From Synechococcus sp. CCY 0621 (GTDB lineage Bacteria; Cyanobacteriota; Cyanobacteriia; PCC-6307; Cyanobiaceae), in assembly GCF_019038465.1 (NCBI RefSeq), contig NZ_JAFKRH010000014.1, forward strand, positions 212,194-276,193: a stretch of DNA of 64,000 nt. Direction: 5' to 3'. Both the position numbers and the translations under genes were made by a program. Under the pieces are notes generated by a model, which did no database searches, was not told where the DNA came from, and was given only the letters and a program-made list of their open reading frames with translations. The first letter of the stretch is position 1; the number at the start of each line of letters is the position of its first letter. This document shows, piece after piece, positions 55,063 to 64,000 of this stretch.

Positions 55063-57180
55063 TCACTTCATGATCAGCACATCCACCCCGGGGGAGCGGC
55101 CGCGCACCATCACGCCCACGTCGTGGTCACTGCGGTGGAACTGCAGGTTGATCTCCTCGTCTCCCAGCCGCAGCCCGTTGATGTCCAGCATATTCAGCCC
55201 CCTCGGCAGGCAGGGATTGTGCAGGCGCACCTGCACCCGGCTGCTGCCGTGCTCCCGCTCGATCGCCATCCCCGTGACCGCCTCCAGCAGACCGAACACA
55301 CTGGCACTGGCCCAGGCCTGGGGACTGCAGGCCACCGGGTAGAAGGTGGGTCCCTCCTCCTCTCGGCGCGGGAAGCCGCAGAACAGTTCCGGCAACTGGA
55401 ACATCGGCACCGCACTGGCGGTCTCGAACAGGCCTGTGAGGATCTGCAGGGCCTCGGAGCGGTGGCCATACCGGGCCAGACCCATGCCGATCAGGGCGTT
55501 GTCATGGGGCCAGACGGAACCGTTGTGGTAGCTCATCGGGTTGTAGCGGCACTCCCGTTCGTCCAGGGTGCGCACGCCCCAGCCGTTGAAACTGGTGGGT
55601 GCCATCAGCTGCCGGGCGATGGCCGCCGCCGCCTCAGTGGTGGCGATGCCGGTCCAGAGGCAGTGACCGGCATTCGACGTCCGCACCTGGCAGGGCTGGC
55701 CTTCGCCATCGAGGGCCAGGGCATAGGAATCGATCGAGGGCGTCCAGAAGGCCTGGTGGAAGCGGTGGCGCAAGGCGGAGGCCTCCTCCAGCAGACCCTC
55801 GGCCTCTGTGGGCCGTCCCAGGCGGTGAAGAATCGAAGCGAGCGAGCGGCGGGCGCCGTAGGCGTAGGCCTGCACTTCGCAGAGGGCGATGGAGCCTTCG
55901 GCCAATCGACCATCGGCGTGGTGGATGGAGTCGTCGGAATCCTTCCATCCCTGATTGCGCAGGCCGTTCTCGGCCACCCGCAGGTAGCGGAGAAAGCCAT
56001 CGAAGCTGCCGGCTTCGGCCCTGTGAATCCAGGCCATCGCCGCCTCCAGCTCTGGCAGCAGGCCGGCGACAAAATCCTGATCGTCACTGCGGCAGAGATA
56101 GTCGCCCGCCAGCATCAGAAACAGGGGCGTGGAGTCGACGGCGCCGTAATACCTCGAAAACGGCACTTCTCCGAGCGCCGCCATCTCCCCCAGCCGTGAT
56201 TCGTGCAGGATCTTGCCGGGCTCTTCGTCGTGGGCGGGATCGTTGATCACCGCCTGGCGACTGGCCAGGTAGCCCAGCACGCCCCGCGCCAGCCGTGGTT
56301 CCACCATCAGCATCTGGCGCGCCGTGATCAGCCCGTCACGGCCGAAGGGACAGCTGAACCAGGGCACCCCGGCATAGGGGTAGAGGCCATCCTCCACCTG
56401 GCTGGCCAGCAGATGCACGTCGGAGAAGGAGCGCATCAGCCAGCTGTTGAAGGCCGGGTTGTCGCTGATCACCGAGGCGGCGCTGCGCCGGGCCTCGCGG
56501 AAGCGCTGGATCGTGGCGGCCATGGCGGCGTTGTAGTGATCCTCCGCGCCTAGTGGCGCTGAACCAGGGTGGAAGTCCAAGACCAGGAAGAGCCGCCGGG
56601 TCTGCCTGGGTTCCAGGGTCAGCTGCAGGCTGATGTGCTCCTCGCTCACGTCCTCCACGGGATCGCTCAGGCGCAGCACTGTCGCCCGATCCTCCCCGTC
56701 CAGCCCCCGGTAGATCAGCTCGAGGGTGCCATCGACGCCACGGCGCACCGTGCGGCCCCGCTCCGACCGGGTATAGCCCCTCACCTCAAAGATGTCGCGG
56801 AAGTCCGCATCAAGGCGCAGGGTCAGCGGCATCACAACGGGCTGGTCCCCATAGCTGGTGAAGCAGAACTGCTGCAGACAGGCGGTGGCGGTCAGGACCG
56901 TGTTGCGCTCCAGGTGGATCGTCATGGCCGCCGAGCCCTCGGCACCGCCATCGTTGTTGCTGAGATGGCTCACCAGCACCCCCACCGCGCCGAGCTCGGT
57001 GGAGCTCAGCACCAGGGGTGGTCGTCCCCACAGCAACAGCTGCAGCCGGCTGACGTGGCGCGTGCCGCGGTGGAAGATGCCGGCCTCGTGCTGGAGGTCC
57101 GGGCAGATCTCGCCACGGGAATCCAGGATCGCGAAGGTTTCCTCGTTCTTGAGAACGAAGGGAGGCAGCGGATCAGGCAT
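55063..57180 (-). CDS. amylo-alpha-1,6-glucosidase-like protein
   Basis: A 705-residue protein with an N-terminal GDE beta domain (about 10-220, FAILDSRGEICPDLQHEAGI, GIFHRGTRHVSRLQLLLWGR) and a C-terminal (alpha/alpha)6 barrel. The barrel carries DGLYPYAGVPWFSCPFGRDG, GILHESR-like KILHESRLGEMAALGEVPFS, YYGAVDSTPLFLMLAGDY, QGWKDSDDSIHHADGRLAEG and SVWPHDNALIGMGLARYG. Relatives act on alpha-glucans or glucosides such as glucosylglycerol. No signal peptide. It overlaps the upstream glycosyltransferase gene by eight bases, forming a pair common in cyanobacteria and in glycogen/glucoside loci. Confidence 0.87.
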   Translation of the reverse strand: MPDPLPPFVLKNEETFAILDSRGEICPDLQHEAGIFHRGTRHVSRLQLLLWGRPPLVLSSTELGAVGVLVSHLSNNDGGAEGSAAMTIHLERNTVLTATACLQQFCFTSYGDQPVVMPLTLRLDADFRDIFEVRGYTRSERGRTVRRGVDGTLELIYRGLDGEDRATVLRLSDPVEDVSEEHISLQLTLEPRQTRRLFLVLDFHPGSAPLGAEDHYNAAMAATIQRFREARRSAASVISDNPAFNSWLMRSFSDVHLLASQVEDGLYPYAGVPWFSCPFGRDGLITARQMLMVEPRLARGVLGYLASRQAVINDPAHDEEPGKILHESRLGEMAALGEVPFSRYYGAVDSTPLFLMLAGDYLCRSDDQDFVAGLLPELEAAMAWIHRAEAGSFDGFLRYLRVAENGLRNQGWKDSDDSIHHADGRLAEGSIALCEVQAYAYGARRSLASILHRLGRPTEAEGLLEEASALRHRFHQAFWTPSIDSYALALDGEGQPCQVRTSNAGHCLWTGIATTEAAAAIARQLMAPTSFNGWGVRTLDERECRYNPMSYHNGSVWPHDNALIGMGLARYGHRSEALQILTGLFETASAVPMFQLPELFCGFPRREEEGPTFYPVACSPQAWASASVFGLLEAVTGMAIEREHGSSRVQVRLHNPCLPRGLNMLDINGLRLGDEEINLQFHRSDHDVGVMVRGRSPGVDVLIMK

Positions 57181-58243
57181 ACACCGGAGTCCGGTGGGCG
57201 GGGCTCTGGCAGCGACGGGCCTGGATCAGGTGCCGGTAGAGGTGCTCGTAGTCCTCGGCTTGGCGCGTGACCGAGAAGCAGACCTCAAAGTGGCTGCGGA
57301 TCCGCGATCGATCCAGCTGCTCCAGCCGGCCGACTGCAGCGATGGCCTCCTCGATCGAGTCCACCAGGTAGCCGTTGACCCCCTGACGGATGACCTCCGG
57401 GGTCGAGCCGTTGCGCCAGGCGATCACCGGGGTGCCGCAGGCGTTGGCCTCGATCATCACAAGGCCGAACGGTTCGGGCCAGTCGATCGGAAACAGCAGG
57501 GCAAGCGCATGGCCGAGCAGATCCTGCTTGCCGGCGTCATCCACTTCGCCAACGAATTCCACCAGCGGGTTGTTTTTCAGCAACGGCTCGATGTGATCAT
57601 GGAAGTAGGGGGTATCCACCGGATCGATCTTGGCGGCCACTTTCAACGGCAGGCCCACGGCCGTGGCGATCGCGATGGCACGATCCAGCCGCTTTTCCGG
57701 TGAGATGCGGCCGATGAAGGCCAGGTAGGGCCTGGGTGTGGCTTGGTAGCGATAGAGGTCGTTGGGCAGCCCGTGGTAGACGTTGCCGAGCCAGTTGGCC
57801 CCGGGCACGGGCTGGCGCTGGGTTTCGGAGATCGAGACCAGAGGCACCTGATGGAAGTGGGTGTACAGCAGCTTCTGCTCGGGCGCATGCAGGGGGCCGT
57901 GCAGGGTATTCAGATGGGGAATGCCCAGCAGGTTGGAAAGGGGAAAATGGGAGTGGCCGTTATGAAAATGGAGGATGTCGAAGTTGTCGAGCTGCTCAAC
58001 GACGCGGTCGAGCTGGATCGCATTGTGCACGCTGGCGTCAGACACCTGCCCGCTGAGACGCAGAGCCTGGGGGACACAGGCGCAGAGCTTGGCGCTGGTC
58101 AGGGAGTCGCCACTGGCAAACAACACCACTTCATGGCCACGGCGCACCAATTCTTCCGTGAGATAGTGAACGACCCGTTCTGTTCCTCCATAGCCGACGG
58201 GCGGAACCCTCTCGTGAAGGGTGGAAATCTGCGCGATTCTCAT
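57173..58243 (-). CDS. GT4-family glycosyltransferase
   Basis: A 356-residue GT-B enzyme. N-terminal MRIAQISTLHERVPPVGYGG and TERVVHYLTEELVRRGHEV form the acceptor domain. FIGRISPEKRLDRAIAIATA opens the donor domain, and the retaining-GT4 motif EPFGLVMIEANACGTPVIAW (EX7E) binds the nucleotide sugar. The acceptor is unknown. Its coupling with the amylo-1,6-glucosidase-like gene suggests a role in making or turning over a glucoside or glucan. The 5' region runs into a 618-base gene-poor gap. Confidence 0.9.
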   Translation of the reverse strand: MRIAQISTLHERVPPVGYGGTERVVHYLTEELVRRGHEVVLFASGDSLTSAKLCACVPQALRLSGQVSDASVHNAIQLDRVVEQLDNFDILHFHNGHSHFPLSNLLGIPHLNTLHGPLHAPEQKLLYTHFHQVPLVSISETQRQPVPGANWLGNVYHGLPNDLYRYQATPRPYLAFIGRISPEKRLDRAIAIATAVGLPLKVAAKIDPVDTPYFHDHIEPLLKNNPLVEFVGEVDDAGKQDLLGHALALLFPIDWPEPFGLVMIEANACGTPVIAWRNGSTPEVIRQGVNGYLVDSIEEAIAAVGRLEQLDRSRIRSHFEVCFSVTRQAEDYEHLYRHLIQARRCQSPAHRTPVYA

Positions 58244-58861
58244 CTCTTCACCTTCCTGCTTCAGATTCTTCTCTCGTTACAACCCTATCCAGAAATCCAA
58301 GGCTGAAAGCCTGCACAGCAGATTTGCTGCAGGACGGCGGGATTGCGTCAGGTGTGCTGGTGGAGTAGGCAATCAAGCTTCCAAGCCGTACAACGGCGAC
58401 CCCAAGGTGTGACACTGGGGCGATGATTCTGTTTCGGGTTGATGACCCTGCCAATGTCATGGTGGTGGAGATCTCCATGTCTATGGTGTTGGGACATCCC
58501 AGCAAGCCTCAGATCCTTCGGGCAAGCACGCCGAACTGGAGGAATCTGGAGAGCGCAAAACTGCACCGAATTGGTCCATTGAATCCATCCATTGAGGCCA
58601 GACTTCACCGCTTGCGGCCAAGCAAATCCTGCTGCTGAATTCCACTGATCCAGTGGTGTTCTCTGCTGATGATGTCGCCACGTTGGCCGACTGGATTGGT
58701 GTTCCATCGGCACTTGACGGGGTTCGGAGTTCTGGTTGAGGGACTGTGGGTGCCCTGCGTCACTCGCCCACACGACTTGTTGGCCTGCCATCGGGATGGC
58801 CGTCCCACCCCTCGCCACCGCACCGGCTCCGGGGACCTCCTGCTCCCTAGGGTCTCTTTTG
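58244..58861. other. gene-poor intergenic region
   Basis: No convincing gene. The short frames (for example 58423-58638 on the plus strand) lack good ribosome sites and recognisable motifs, and the sequence is visibly less GC-rich than the genes around it. Structure by eye: an imperfect hairpin CCTGCacAGCA/TGCTGCAGG (58310-58333) and a palindrome TGGAGATCTCCA (58466-58477). It contains the promoter of the glycosyltransferase operon on one side and of selO on the other. Mixed short similarities to coding sequence make decayed genes possible. Confidence 0.5.
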
Positions 58862-60325
58862 ATGGCTGTCACCCCCAACCCCCTGCTGGGCCTGCCCTTC
58901 GAGGCTGCCATCGAGGCCCTCGGGCCCGAGTACTGGGATGTGGTGGAGGCGGCGGCGTTTCCGCTCACGCGCCTGCGGTTCCGCAACGACCCCCTGCTCC
59001 ACCAGCTGGGCCTGGATCCGGCCGCCATCCGCGACGCCGATCTGGAGGAGGCCTACGGGCGGTTCGAGGGCCGCGCGCCTTTGCTGGCGCTCCGTTACCA
59101 CGGCTATCAGTTCGGCACCTACAACCCCCTGCTGGGAGACGGCCGCGGCTTCCTCTACGGCCAGCTGCGGGATCGCCACGGCCAGCTGCAGGACCTGGGC
59201 AGCAAAGGCTCAGGCACCACCCCCTGGAGCCGGGGCGGTGATGGCCGCCTCACCCTCAAGGGAGGCGTGCGGGAGGTGATCGCCAGTGAGGCCCTGCATC
59301 GCCTTGGCGTCAGCACCAGCCGCACCCTGACGTTGATCGAAACCGGCGAAGATCTCTGGCGCGGTGACGAGCCCTCCCCCACCCGTAGTGCGGTGATGGT
59401 GCGGCTGGCCCGCACCCACCTGCGCTTCGGCACCTGCGAGCGGTTGCAGTTTCGGCGCCAGCCGGCCCAGCTGGAGCGGCTGCTGCGCCATGTGGTGGCC
59501 ACCCACTATTCCCATTTGCAGGCCATCCACAGCAGTGGCGACCAGCTGCTGCTGGCCTTCTACGGCGAGCTGGTGCAGCGGGTGGCGCGGCTGGCGGCCG
59601 AATGGATGGCGGCGGGCTTCACCCACGGGGTGCTCAACACCGACAACATGTCGCTGGCCGGCGAGAGCTTCGACTACGGCCCCTTCGCCTTCCTCGAGGC
59701 CTGGGATCCGGGCTTCACCGCCGCTTATTTCGACCGCGACGGCCTCTACGCCTACGGCCGCCAGCCGCTCGTCTGCGAGCACAACCTGCGGCTGCTGCAG
59801 GAGCCCCTGGCGATGCTGCTGCCCCGGCGGCCGCTGGAGGCGGCGCTGGAGGCGTTCGACCCTGTCTACGACGCCCACTACCGCCGCCAGATGCGCCGTC
59901 GCCTCGGTTTCGACGCCGGGTTGGTGCCCGCCGAGACCCTGGCCGACCTCCCCGATCCGGTGCCCCCCACGGTGCGGCTGCTGGCCGGCTGGCCCGTGGC
60001 CTATGGCCGTTTCTTCGCCGCCCTGGCGGAGCGCGTCCGGGTGGGCGGGTTGCCGGCCACGGCCGACGACCTGGCGCCTTTCGTGGCCGAGGCCCCGGCG
60101 CCGCCACGGGCCGAATGGCTGGACTGGCGGGACGCCTGGTGGCGCTGGAGTCATGCCGCGCGCCCTGACCCCGCCAGCACCGCTGAGGCCGCCATCAGCA
60201 CTTGCCTGCAGCGCTGGAACCCGCCGGAAACGCCGATCCGGCCGGTGATCGAGCGGATCTGGGCCGCCATCGATGAACGGGACGACTGGACACCGCTGCA
60301 GCAGTGGCTGGCCCAGACGGTGTGA
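58862..60325 (+). CDS. selO: protein adenylyltransferase SelO (YdiU family)
   Basis: A 487-residue pseudokinase-fold enzyme that transfers AMP from ATP to protein hydroxyls (AMPylation), linked to oxidative stress. Family marks: YGYQFG-like RYHGYQFGTYNPLLGDGRGF, LGSKGSGTTPWSRGGDGRLT, REVIASEALHRLGVSTSRTL, VRLARTHLRFGTCERLQF, and the active-site loop THGVLNTDNMSLAGESFDYG. C-terminal W/P-rich part is typical (RWNPPETPIRP). The ATG at 58862 gives the usual length; the open frame upstream is not conserved. No C-terminal Sec/Cys is seen. Confidence 0.93.
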   Translation: MAVTPNPLLGLPFEAAIEALGPEYWDVVEAAAFPLTRLRFRNDPLLHQLGLDPAAIRDADLEEAYGRFEGRAPLLALRYHGYQFGTYNPLLGDGRGFLYGQLRDRHGQLQDLGSKGSGTTPWSRGGDGRLTLKGGVREVIASEALHRLGVSTSRTLTLIETGEDLWRGDEPSPTRSAVMVRLARTHLRFGTCERLQFRRQPAQLERLLRHVVATHYSHLQAIHSSGDQLLLAFYGELVQRVARLAAEWMAAGFTHGVLNTDNMSLAGESFDYGPFAFLEAWDPGFTAAYFDRDGLYAYGRQPLVCEHNLRLLQEPLAMLLPRRPLEAALEAFDPVYDAHYRRQMRRRLGFDAGLVPAETLADLPDPVPPTVRLLAGWPVAYGRFFAALAERVRVGGLPATADDLAPFVAEAPAPPRAEWLDWRDAWWRWSHAARPDPASTAEAAISTCLQRWNPPETPIRPVIERIWAAIDERDDWTPLQQWLAQTV

Positions 60326-60437
60326 TCGGTGCGGGTCCGCCGACGGGGGAGACGGCCCGTGTCAGGGGCTACAGCCCACCGGGGCGGCGTCTTCTACAAC
60401 ACCGCGAAGCCCAGGCTTTCCCCATCGCAGCGATGCC

Positions 60438-60626
60438 ATGACCTCCGAACAGGCTGCCCAGCTCATCGACAACACGCTCGATCTGGTGCATCAGCGCCTG
60501 CTGGATCTGGAGTCGCAATCGCTCGACCACGAGCACCGGGCCCTGGCGGCGGAGTTCCGCGAATGGCGCCAGCCTGCCGGAGGCCATATCGACCTGATGG
60601 TGTTTCCGGGGCTGGCTGAGTCCTGA
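60438..60626 (+). CDS. small conserved-looking protein, unknown function
   Basis: A 62-residue acidic, mostly helical protein (MTSEQAAQLIDNTLDLVHQR, LDLESQSLDHEHRALAAEFR). It ends in a short hydrophobic segment. No signal, membrane span or motif is recognised. It stands alone, 112 bases after selO and convergent with the large protease-like gene; no clear Shine-Dalgarno is seen. Such short helical proteins are frequent in picocyanobacteria. Confidence 0.55.
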   Translation: MTSEQAAQLIDNTLDLVHQRLLDLESQSLDHEHRALAAEFREWRQPAGGHIDLMVFPGLAES

Positions 60627-60645
60627 GCTCCAGGCCAGCGACACG

Positions 60646-63372
60646 TCAGACCAATGGCGACGGTGCGGGGTGCCAGATCCCCAGCGGGTCGGTGGCCAGG
60701 GGCGACGGTGTCTCACTGACGCTGCCTGGCATCCACCCCGCCAGTGGCGACGTCTCCAGGCTGGGTAGGACATCCATTCCGCTTCCCTCGTGGAGGTCCA
60801 TCGAGCTGGTCGGAGAGGGGTCGTCGTTGGTGGCGAGTGCAGGCCCCGCTCCGATGATGGGATCCACCTCCAAGGCCTTGGCCCGTGATCCCGCAGCACT
60901 GGGCGTGGTGCTGAAGGCCAGCTGATCCACGTAGAGGGTGTTGCGGAACTGTGCCTTGCTGGTGCTGTTCGTATCGATCGCCCGCACCAGCACCGTGCCG
61001 TTCAGCGGGCTGGCGAAGGCATAGGAGAAGCGGCTCTCGGTGGTGTTCGACACGGTGAAGGCCGTGGTCCACTGACTGCCGTTATTGGTGGAGAACTGGA
61101 TGCTGAAGTTGTCGTTAACCGTATTGGCGGTTCGAGAGCCTTCGAAAACCAGGGATCTGGCATTGATCAGATTGTCGAACGTCCACTGATAGGCATTGAG
61201 GTCGCTGGCGACCTGGCCTCTCTTCAGGGAGATGCTGCCTTCGGTGATCGCCAGCCGTTGATCGTCGCTGCCATGGATGTCGGTGAGGGATCCACTGACG
61301 ACGGGGGCGGTGATGTAGGCCTGGGCCGTTAGTGCGCCCCTGCTGGCGGTGTACAGCGTCGGGCTGGCGGCCACGTCATTGTCCAGGTTCTGCGCCGCCA
61401 CGGGGGTGGTCTGCAGCTGGTTGAAGGCGGGATCGGTGCTGCTGGTGGTCAGGGTGATCCCGTAGTTCACGGTGCCGTCCACCACCCCGTCATCCACACC
61501 CCGGATGGTGACGGTCTGCGGCGTCGACCAGTTGCTGGCGCTGAACACCAGGCGTGTGGTGAGGGGCAGGCCCTCGGCCGTGTTGGTGCTGGCCAGGTTG
61601 ACGATCACGTCCTGCAGTGGGGCACGCGAGAGGCTCACCTGGAAGCTGGCGGTGGCGCCGCTTTCGCTGGTCGACAGGGTGCCGGTGGGTTGCACCACCA
61701 GCGCCGCGGCTGGGGGCGTCACCGTGGTGGTGGTGGTGGTCGTTGTTGTCGTGGTCGTGGTTGTGGTGACCTGCTGGACGCTGCCGGAGAGCATGTACTG
61801 CCCGAGGCTGCCGTAGTCGGTGGAGCCGGAGGGGGTGATGGCGAGGGGGTTTCCGGAGCCGACGCCGTCGATGCCGAGGAAGTAAGTGCCAGCCTCAAGA
61901 TTGATGGAGAAGCTGGCGGTGGTGAGATCGGCGGGGTTGAAGGTCTGCAGGAGGGAGCCGTTGGCCCGATAGAGGCTGGCGGCGATGTCGAGATTGGGGC
62001 CCAGGGCGGCGAGGTACTGGGTGATGGTGCTGCCGCCGCTGCCGATGTAGGCCCTGGCGGCGTTGACGATGTCGAAGCTCACCAGACCGGCGCCTGTGTC
62101 GAAGCGGAACAGGTCGATGTCGGTGTTCCGTTCGATGACCCCGAAGCTGCTGAAGCTGATGCCGGTGAGGGCCGTGGCGGTGGCGAAGCTGCTGCCGTGG
62201 TCGTCGGCGGCGTAGGAGAAACCGTTGCTGCCGGTGATGACGGCCAGGTCGTCCTGGGTGTTGTTGGCGCCGGCGTAGTCGCCTTTGCTCCACTGGGTGA
62301 GATTTTCGTCGTCGCCCAGCCAGGGAGCGCCCATGAGGGTGCCCCAGCTGGTGGGCCCGGTGCCGCCATGGCCGGCGTAGTACTCGGTGCCGCTGGAGCC
62401 GTCATGGGTGAGGCCGAGGCTGTGGCCCACCTCGTGGGAGGCGGTGGCGGCGGCGGTGTAACTGCCCCGGTTGAAGACCAGGGCGACGTCATCAGTGCTC
62501 CAGTTGAAGCTGTTGTAGTAGGCGGTACCGCCGCCACCGGCATTGGTGATGGCCCTGCCGGTGAGCAGGTTGAGGTTGCTGGTGAAGGCAACGCGGATGC
62601 CCCAGCGGTCGTCGCCGCTGCCGGACTTGCTGAGGTTGGCGCTGCCCGGGTCCTGGGTGGTGACGTTGATGTTGAAGGGGGCGAAATCTTCCGCCACCTG
62701 CTGCCAGATGCGCTGGATCTCTGTCAGGGCGGCGGAGTCGAAGGAGGAGTAGAAGGAGCCGAGGCTGAGGGCGCCACCGTTTTCCCAGGGTGTGGAGCTG
62801 ATGCTGAAACCATCGAAGTCGAGGAAGATCGTCTTGGTGGCCAGGGGATTGCTGTGGAGCTGGAAGGTCTGGCTCAGATCCACCGAGCCGGCCAGGGTGA
62901 CCAGTCCGCCGAGGACGATGGGGGCCTGAGCGGTGCCGCCCGAGCTGGCCGGGTCGGTGTCGATGGCGAGCTGGCTGCAGTCCTTGCAGAGGCAGCAGCT
63001 ATCCCCTGAGGCGGTTGCCGTGGCAGCAACGTTGGCGAAGGAATCGCCCAGCACCTGATGGCTGCTCAGGGCGACGCTCGTGGAGGATTCGATGCGGGCG
63101 CTGGATTGGAAAAGGGGGCCTTGAGCCTTCGGAGCCAGCACGCTGTCGGCGATGGCGCCTCCGCTGGTCGATCCACCTGGGGAAGGGAGGGCCGTCGTCG
63201 TCGCAAGCCCCCACATCGGGAGGGCGAGCAGGTTGCCGCTCCCCTGGGATGGCGTGTTGCCGCGACTCGGAACGAAAGAATCGGACGAGCGCCTTGCTTG
63301 ACCAGACCAATCGGGAAAGAGATAGGCACCGACCAGGGAGTTCGTCAGATTGGATGGGGCAGTCAAGACCAC
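60646..63372 (-). CDS. large metzincin-like protease with pre-peptidase and Calx-beta-like domains
   Basis: A 908-residue multidomain protein. Residues 1 to about 150 are low-complexity with a Cys pair cluster (SCCLCKDC). A metalloprotease domain (about 175-400) begins KTIFLDFDGFSISSTPWENG and carries the zinc motif HEVGHSLGLTH at 313-323, followed by a Met-turn-like GTLMGAPW. A pre-peptidase C-terminal-like domain (about 425-540) leads to 15 consecutive Thr. Then come a Calx-beta-like domain (LSTSESGATASFQVSLSRAP) and a C-terminal beta domain (about 690-830). No signal peptide is seen, so type I export is one possibility. It may act on extracellular protein. Confidence 0.78.
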   Translation of the reverse strand: MVLTAPSNLTNSLVGAYLFPDWSGQARRSSDSFVPSRGNTPSQGSGNLLALPMWGLATTTALPSPGGSTSGGAIADSVLAPKAQGPLFQSSARIESSTSVALSSHQVLGDSFANVAATATASGDSCCLCKDCSQLAIDTDPASSGGTAQAPIVLGGLVTLAGSVDLSQTFQLHSNPLATKTIFLDFDGFSISSTPWENGGALSLGSFYSSFDSAALTEIQRIWQQVAEDFAPFNINVTTQDPGSANLSKSGSGDDRWGIRVAFTSNLNLLTGRAITNAGGGGTAYYNSFNWSTDDVALVFNRGSYTAAATASHEVGHSLGLTHDGSSGTEYYAGHGGTGPTSWGTLMGAPWLGDDENLTQWSKGDYAGANNTQDDLAVITGSNGFSYAADDHGSSFATATALTGISFSSFGVIERNTDIDLFRFDTGAGLVSFDIVNAARAYIGSGGSTITQYLAALGPNLDIAASLYRANGSLLQTFNPADLTTASFSINLEAGTYFLGIDGVGSGNPLAITPSGSTDYGSLGQYMLSGSVQQVTTTTTTTTTTTTTTTVTPPAAALVVQPTGTLSTSESGATASFQVSLSRAPLQDVIVNLASTNTAEGLPLTTRLVFSASNWSTPQTVTIRGVDDGVVDGTVNYGITLTTSSTDPAFNQLQTTPVAAQNLDNDVAASPTLYTASRGALTAQAYITAPVVSGSLTDIHGSDDQRLAITEGSISLKRGQVASDLNAYQWTFDNLINARSLVFEGSRTANTVNDNFSIQFSTNNGSQWTTAFTVSNTTESRFSYAFASPLNGTVLVRAIDTNSTSKAQFRNTLYVDQLAFSTTPSAAGSRAKALEVDPIIGAGPALATNDDPSPTSSMDLHEGSGMDVLPSLETSPLAGWMPGSVSETPSPLATDPLGIWHPAPSPLV

Positions 63373-64000
63373 TTTGCGATGGAAAATTGAGGCTCAGCGG
63401 ACCCCGCGAGAAGCTTTCACCCTTGCCAGCCCAAGTATCCAGAAGGACATCAAAGTCACGGGATCTAGAACACTTGCGAGTTGGTCTTTCCTCGGGTTTA
63501 GTTCAGGGGCTGGGGAGCCCAGTCACGCCCGAGGAGATCATCGATCAATCCGATCATCTGCGCCTTTGATTTCGCGACAACTTGCCGGGAGAAGCTGTTG
63601 TCTACCGGTGAATGTTGGATGAGACTTTGGTAGGCGAATGTGCGGCTCTATTCATGAAGCTGTATGAAGCCCCCTGCTCGAAGCAGCCGCTTGAGTCCTG
63701 CAGATGGGCCCTAAGGCTTCGCCCTGGGAAGATTGAGGCCCTGTTGGGAGGGAAGCACCATGCCGTAAAACGCAATGCCCGCAAGCCTTGCGGATCTTGC
63801 GCGGATGCGATAGGTGCCAAACGGCGGCTTGTCTCCGTTGGCTTAGGGCAAGCCGAGTGATCAGGTGGTGGAGCGTTAAGTCTCAACCGGCCTGATGGGG
63901 CTTGGAGCACGGCACCTTCGCCTGCAGCGAAACCCAGGCCTGCCGCTACAGGATCAAGATCACGGCCGATGTGGTGCTCGCTGGCCTGGAGCAGGCGCTG
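63373..64000. other. gene-poor right edge
   Basis: No gene is supported. It holds the upstream region of the protease-like gene and then several short frames on both strands (for example 63612-63860 plus, 63602-63910 minus), none with a motif I know. The last bases read in one frame TQACRYRIKITADVVLAGLE and run off the edge, so a partial gene, possibly decayed, may begin here. The base composition is lower in GC than the coding regions. Confidence 0.45.

Noticed and set aside
58348..59028. A 226-codon minus-strand frame in the gap before selO
   Set aside because: It overlaps the start of selO in antisense, is low-complexity and has no recognisable domain.
61723..61770. GGT/TGT-rich repeat considered as a microsatellite or regulatory repeat
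   Set aside because: It is the coding sequence of the 15-Thr linker in the minus-strand protease-like gene, with mixed Thr codons.
63612..63860. An 82-codon plus-strand frame near the right edge, considered as a transposase piece or small gene
   Set aside because: No transposase motif, terminal repeat or ribosome site could be seen; left as unexplained sequence.

Overview
The window is high-GC DNA from a picocyanobacterium of the Cyanobium / freshwater-to-brackish Synechococcus type. This rests on gene order (UbiB-eno ... clpB-secE-nusG-rplK-rplA ... rplJ-rplL), a DUF3747 secreted protein, an RNase HI with a C-terminal extension, and a quinol-type (CuA-less) terminal oxidase of the cyanobacterial ARTO kind. 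Species assignment is inference. I found no tRNA, rRNA, CRISPR array or intact insertion sequence.

Layout. 1-9.3 kb: the end of a UbiB-like kinase, enolase, glyoxalase I, a ClpB disaggregase, then the translocation/transcription/ribosome block secE-nusG-rplK-rplA-rplJ-rplL. An SGNH hydrolase gene sits inside this block, and the spacers before rplK and rplJ contain hairpins. 9.6-12.4 kb: DUF3747, rnhA, pyrD. 12.4-17.2 kb: a type IV pilus pilM-N-O-Q operon whose secretin gene is split by a one-base frameshift in a C6 run, inside a patch of markedly lower GC. 17.2-24 kb: pentapeptide-repeat protein, a TgpA transglutaminase/DUF58/MoxR trio, a CobD-like aminotransferase and murG. 24-27.5 kb: an OmpR/EnvZ-type two-component pair between two small secreted proteins. 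27.5-33.4 kb: pgk, a universal stress protein, a YlqF GTPase, an RluD-type pseudouridine synthase, two tandem small membrane paralogues and a TolC-like outer-membrane factor.

33.3-45.0 kb is the most interesting part. Ten genes run head to tail on the minus strand with gaps of 0-11 bases or 1-4 base overlaps: two DUF2231 membrane proteins, oxidase subunits II, I and III (subunit II without CuA ligands), a GMC flavoprotein, a GH63/MGH-type glycosidase, a second GMC flavoprotein with a cysteine motif matching a known 3Fe-4S site, an HlyD-type fusion protein and a tiny membrane protein. A type-2 NADH dehydrogenase is divergent from it. I infer that glycoside hydrolysis, sugar oxidation and quinol oxidation may be coupled here.

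46.7-64 kb: SDR, EamA exporter, two-domain VOC protein, a decayed glgX remnant, DoxX, a fused two-ATPase peptide-type ABC protein, a bifunctional RelA/SpoT enzyme, an amylo-1,6-glucosidase-like protein paired with a glycosyltransferase, SelO, and a 908-residue metalloprotease-like multidomain protein. Two stretches of about 620 bases (58.2-58.9 kb and the right edge) hold no gene I can support.
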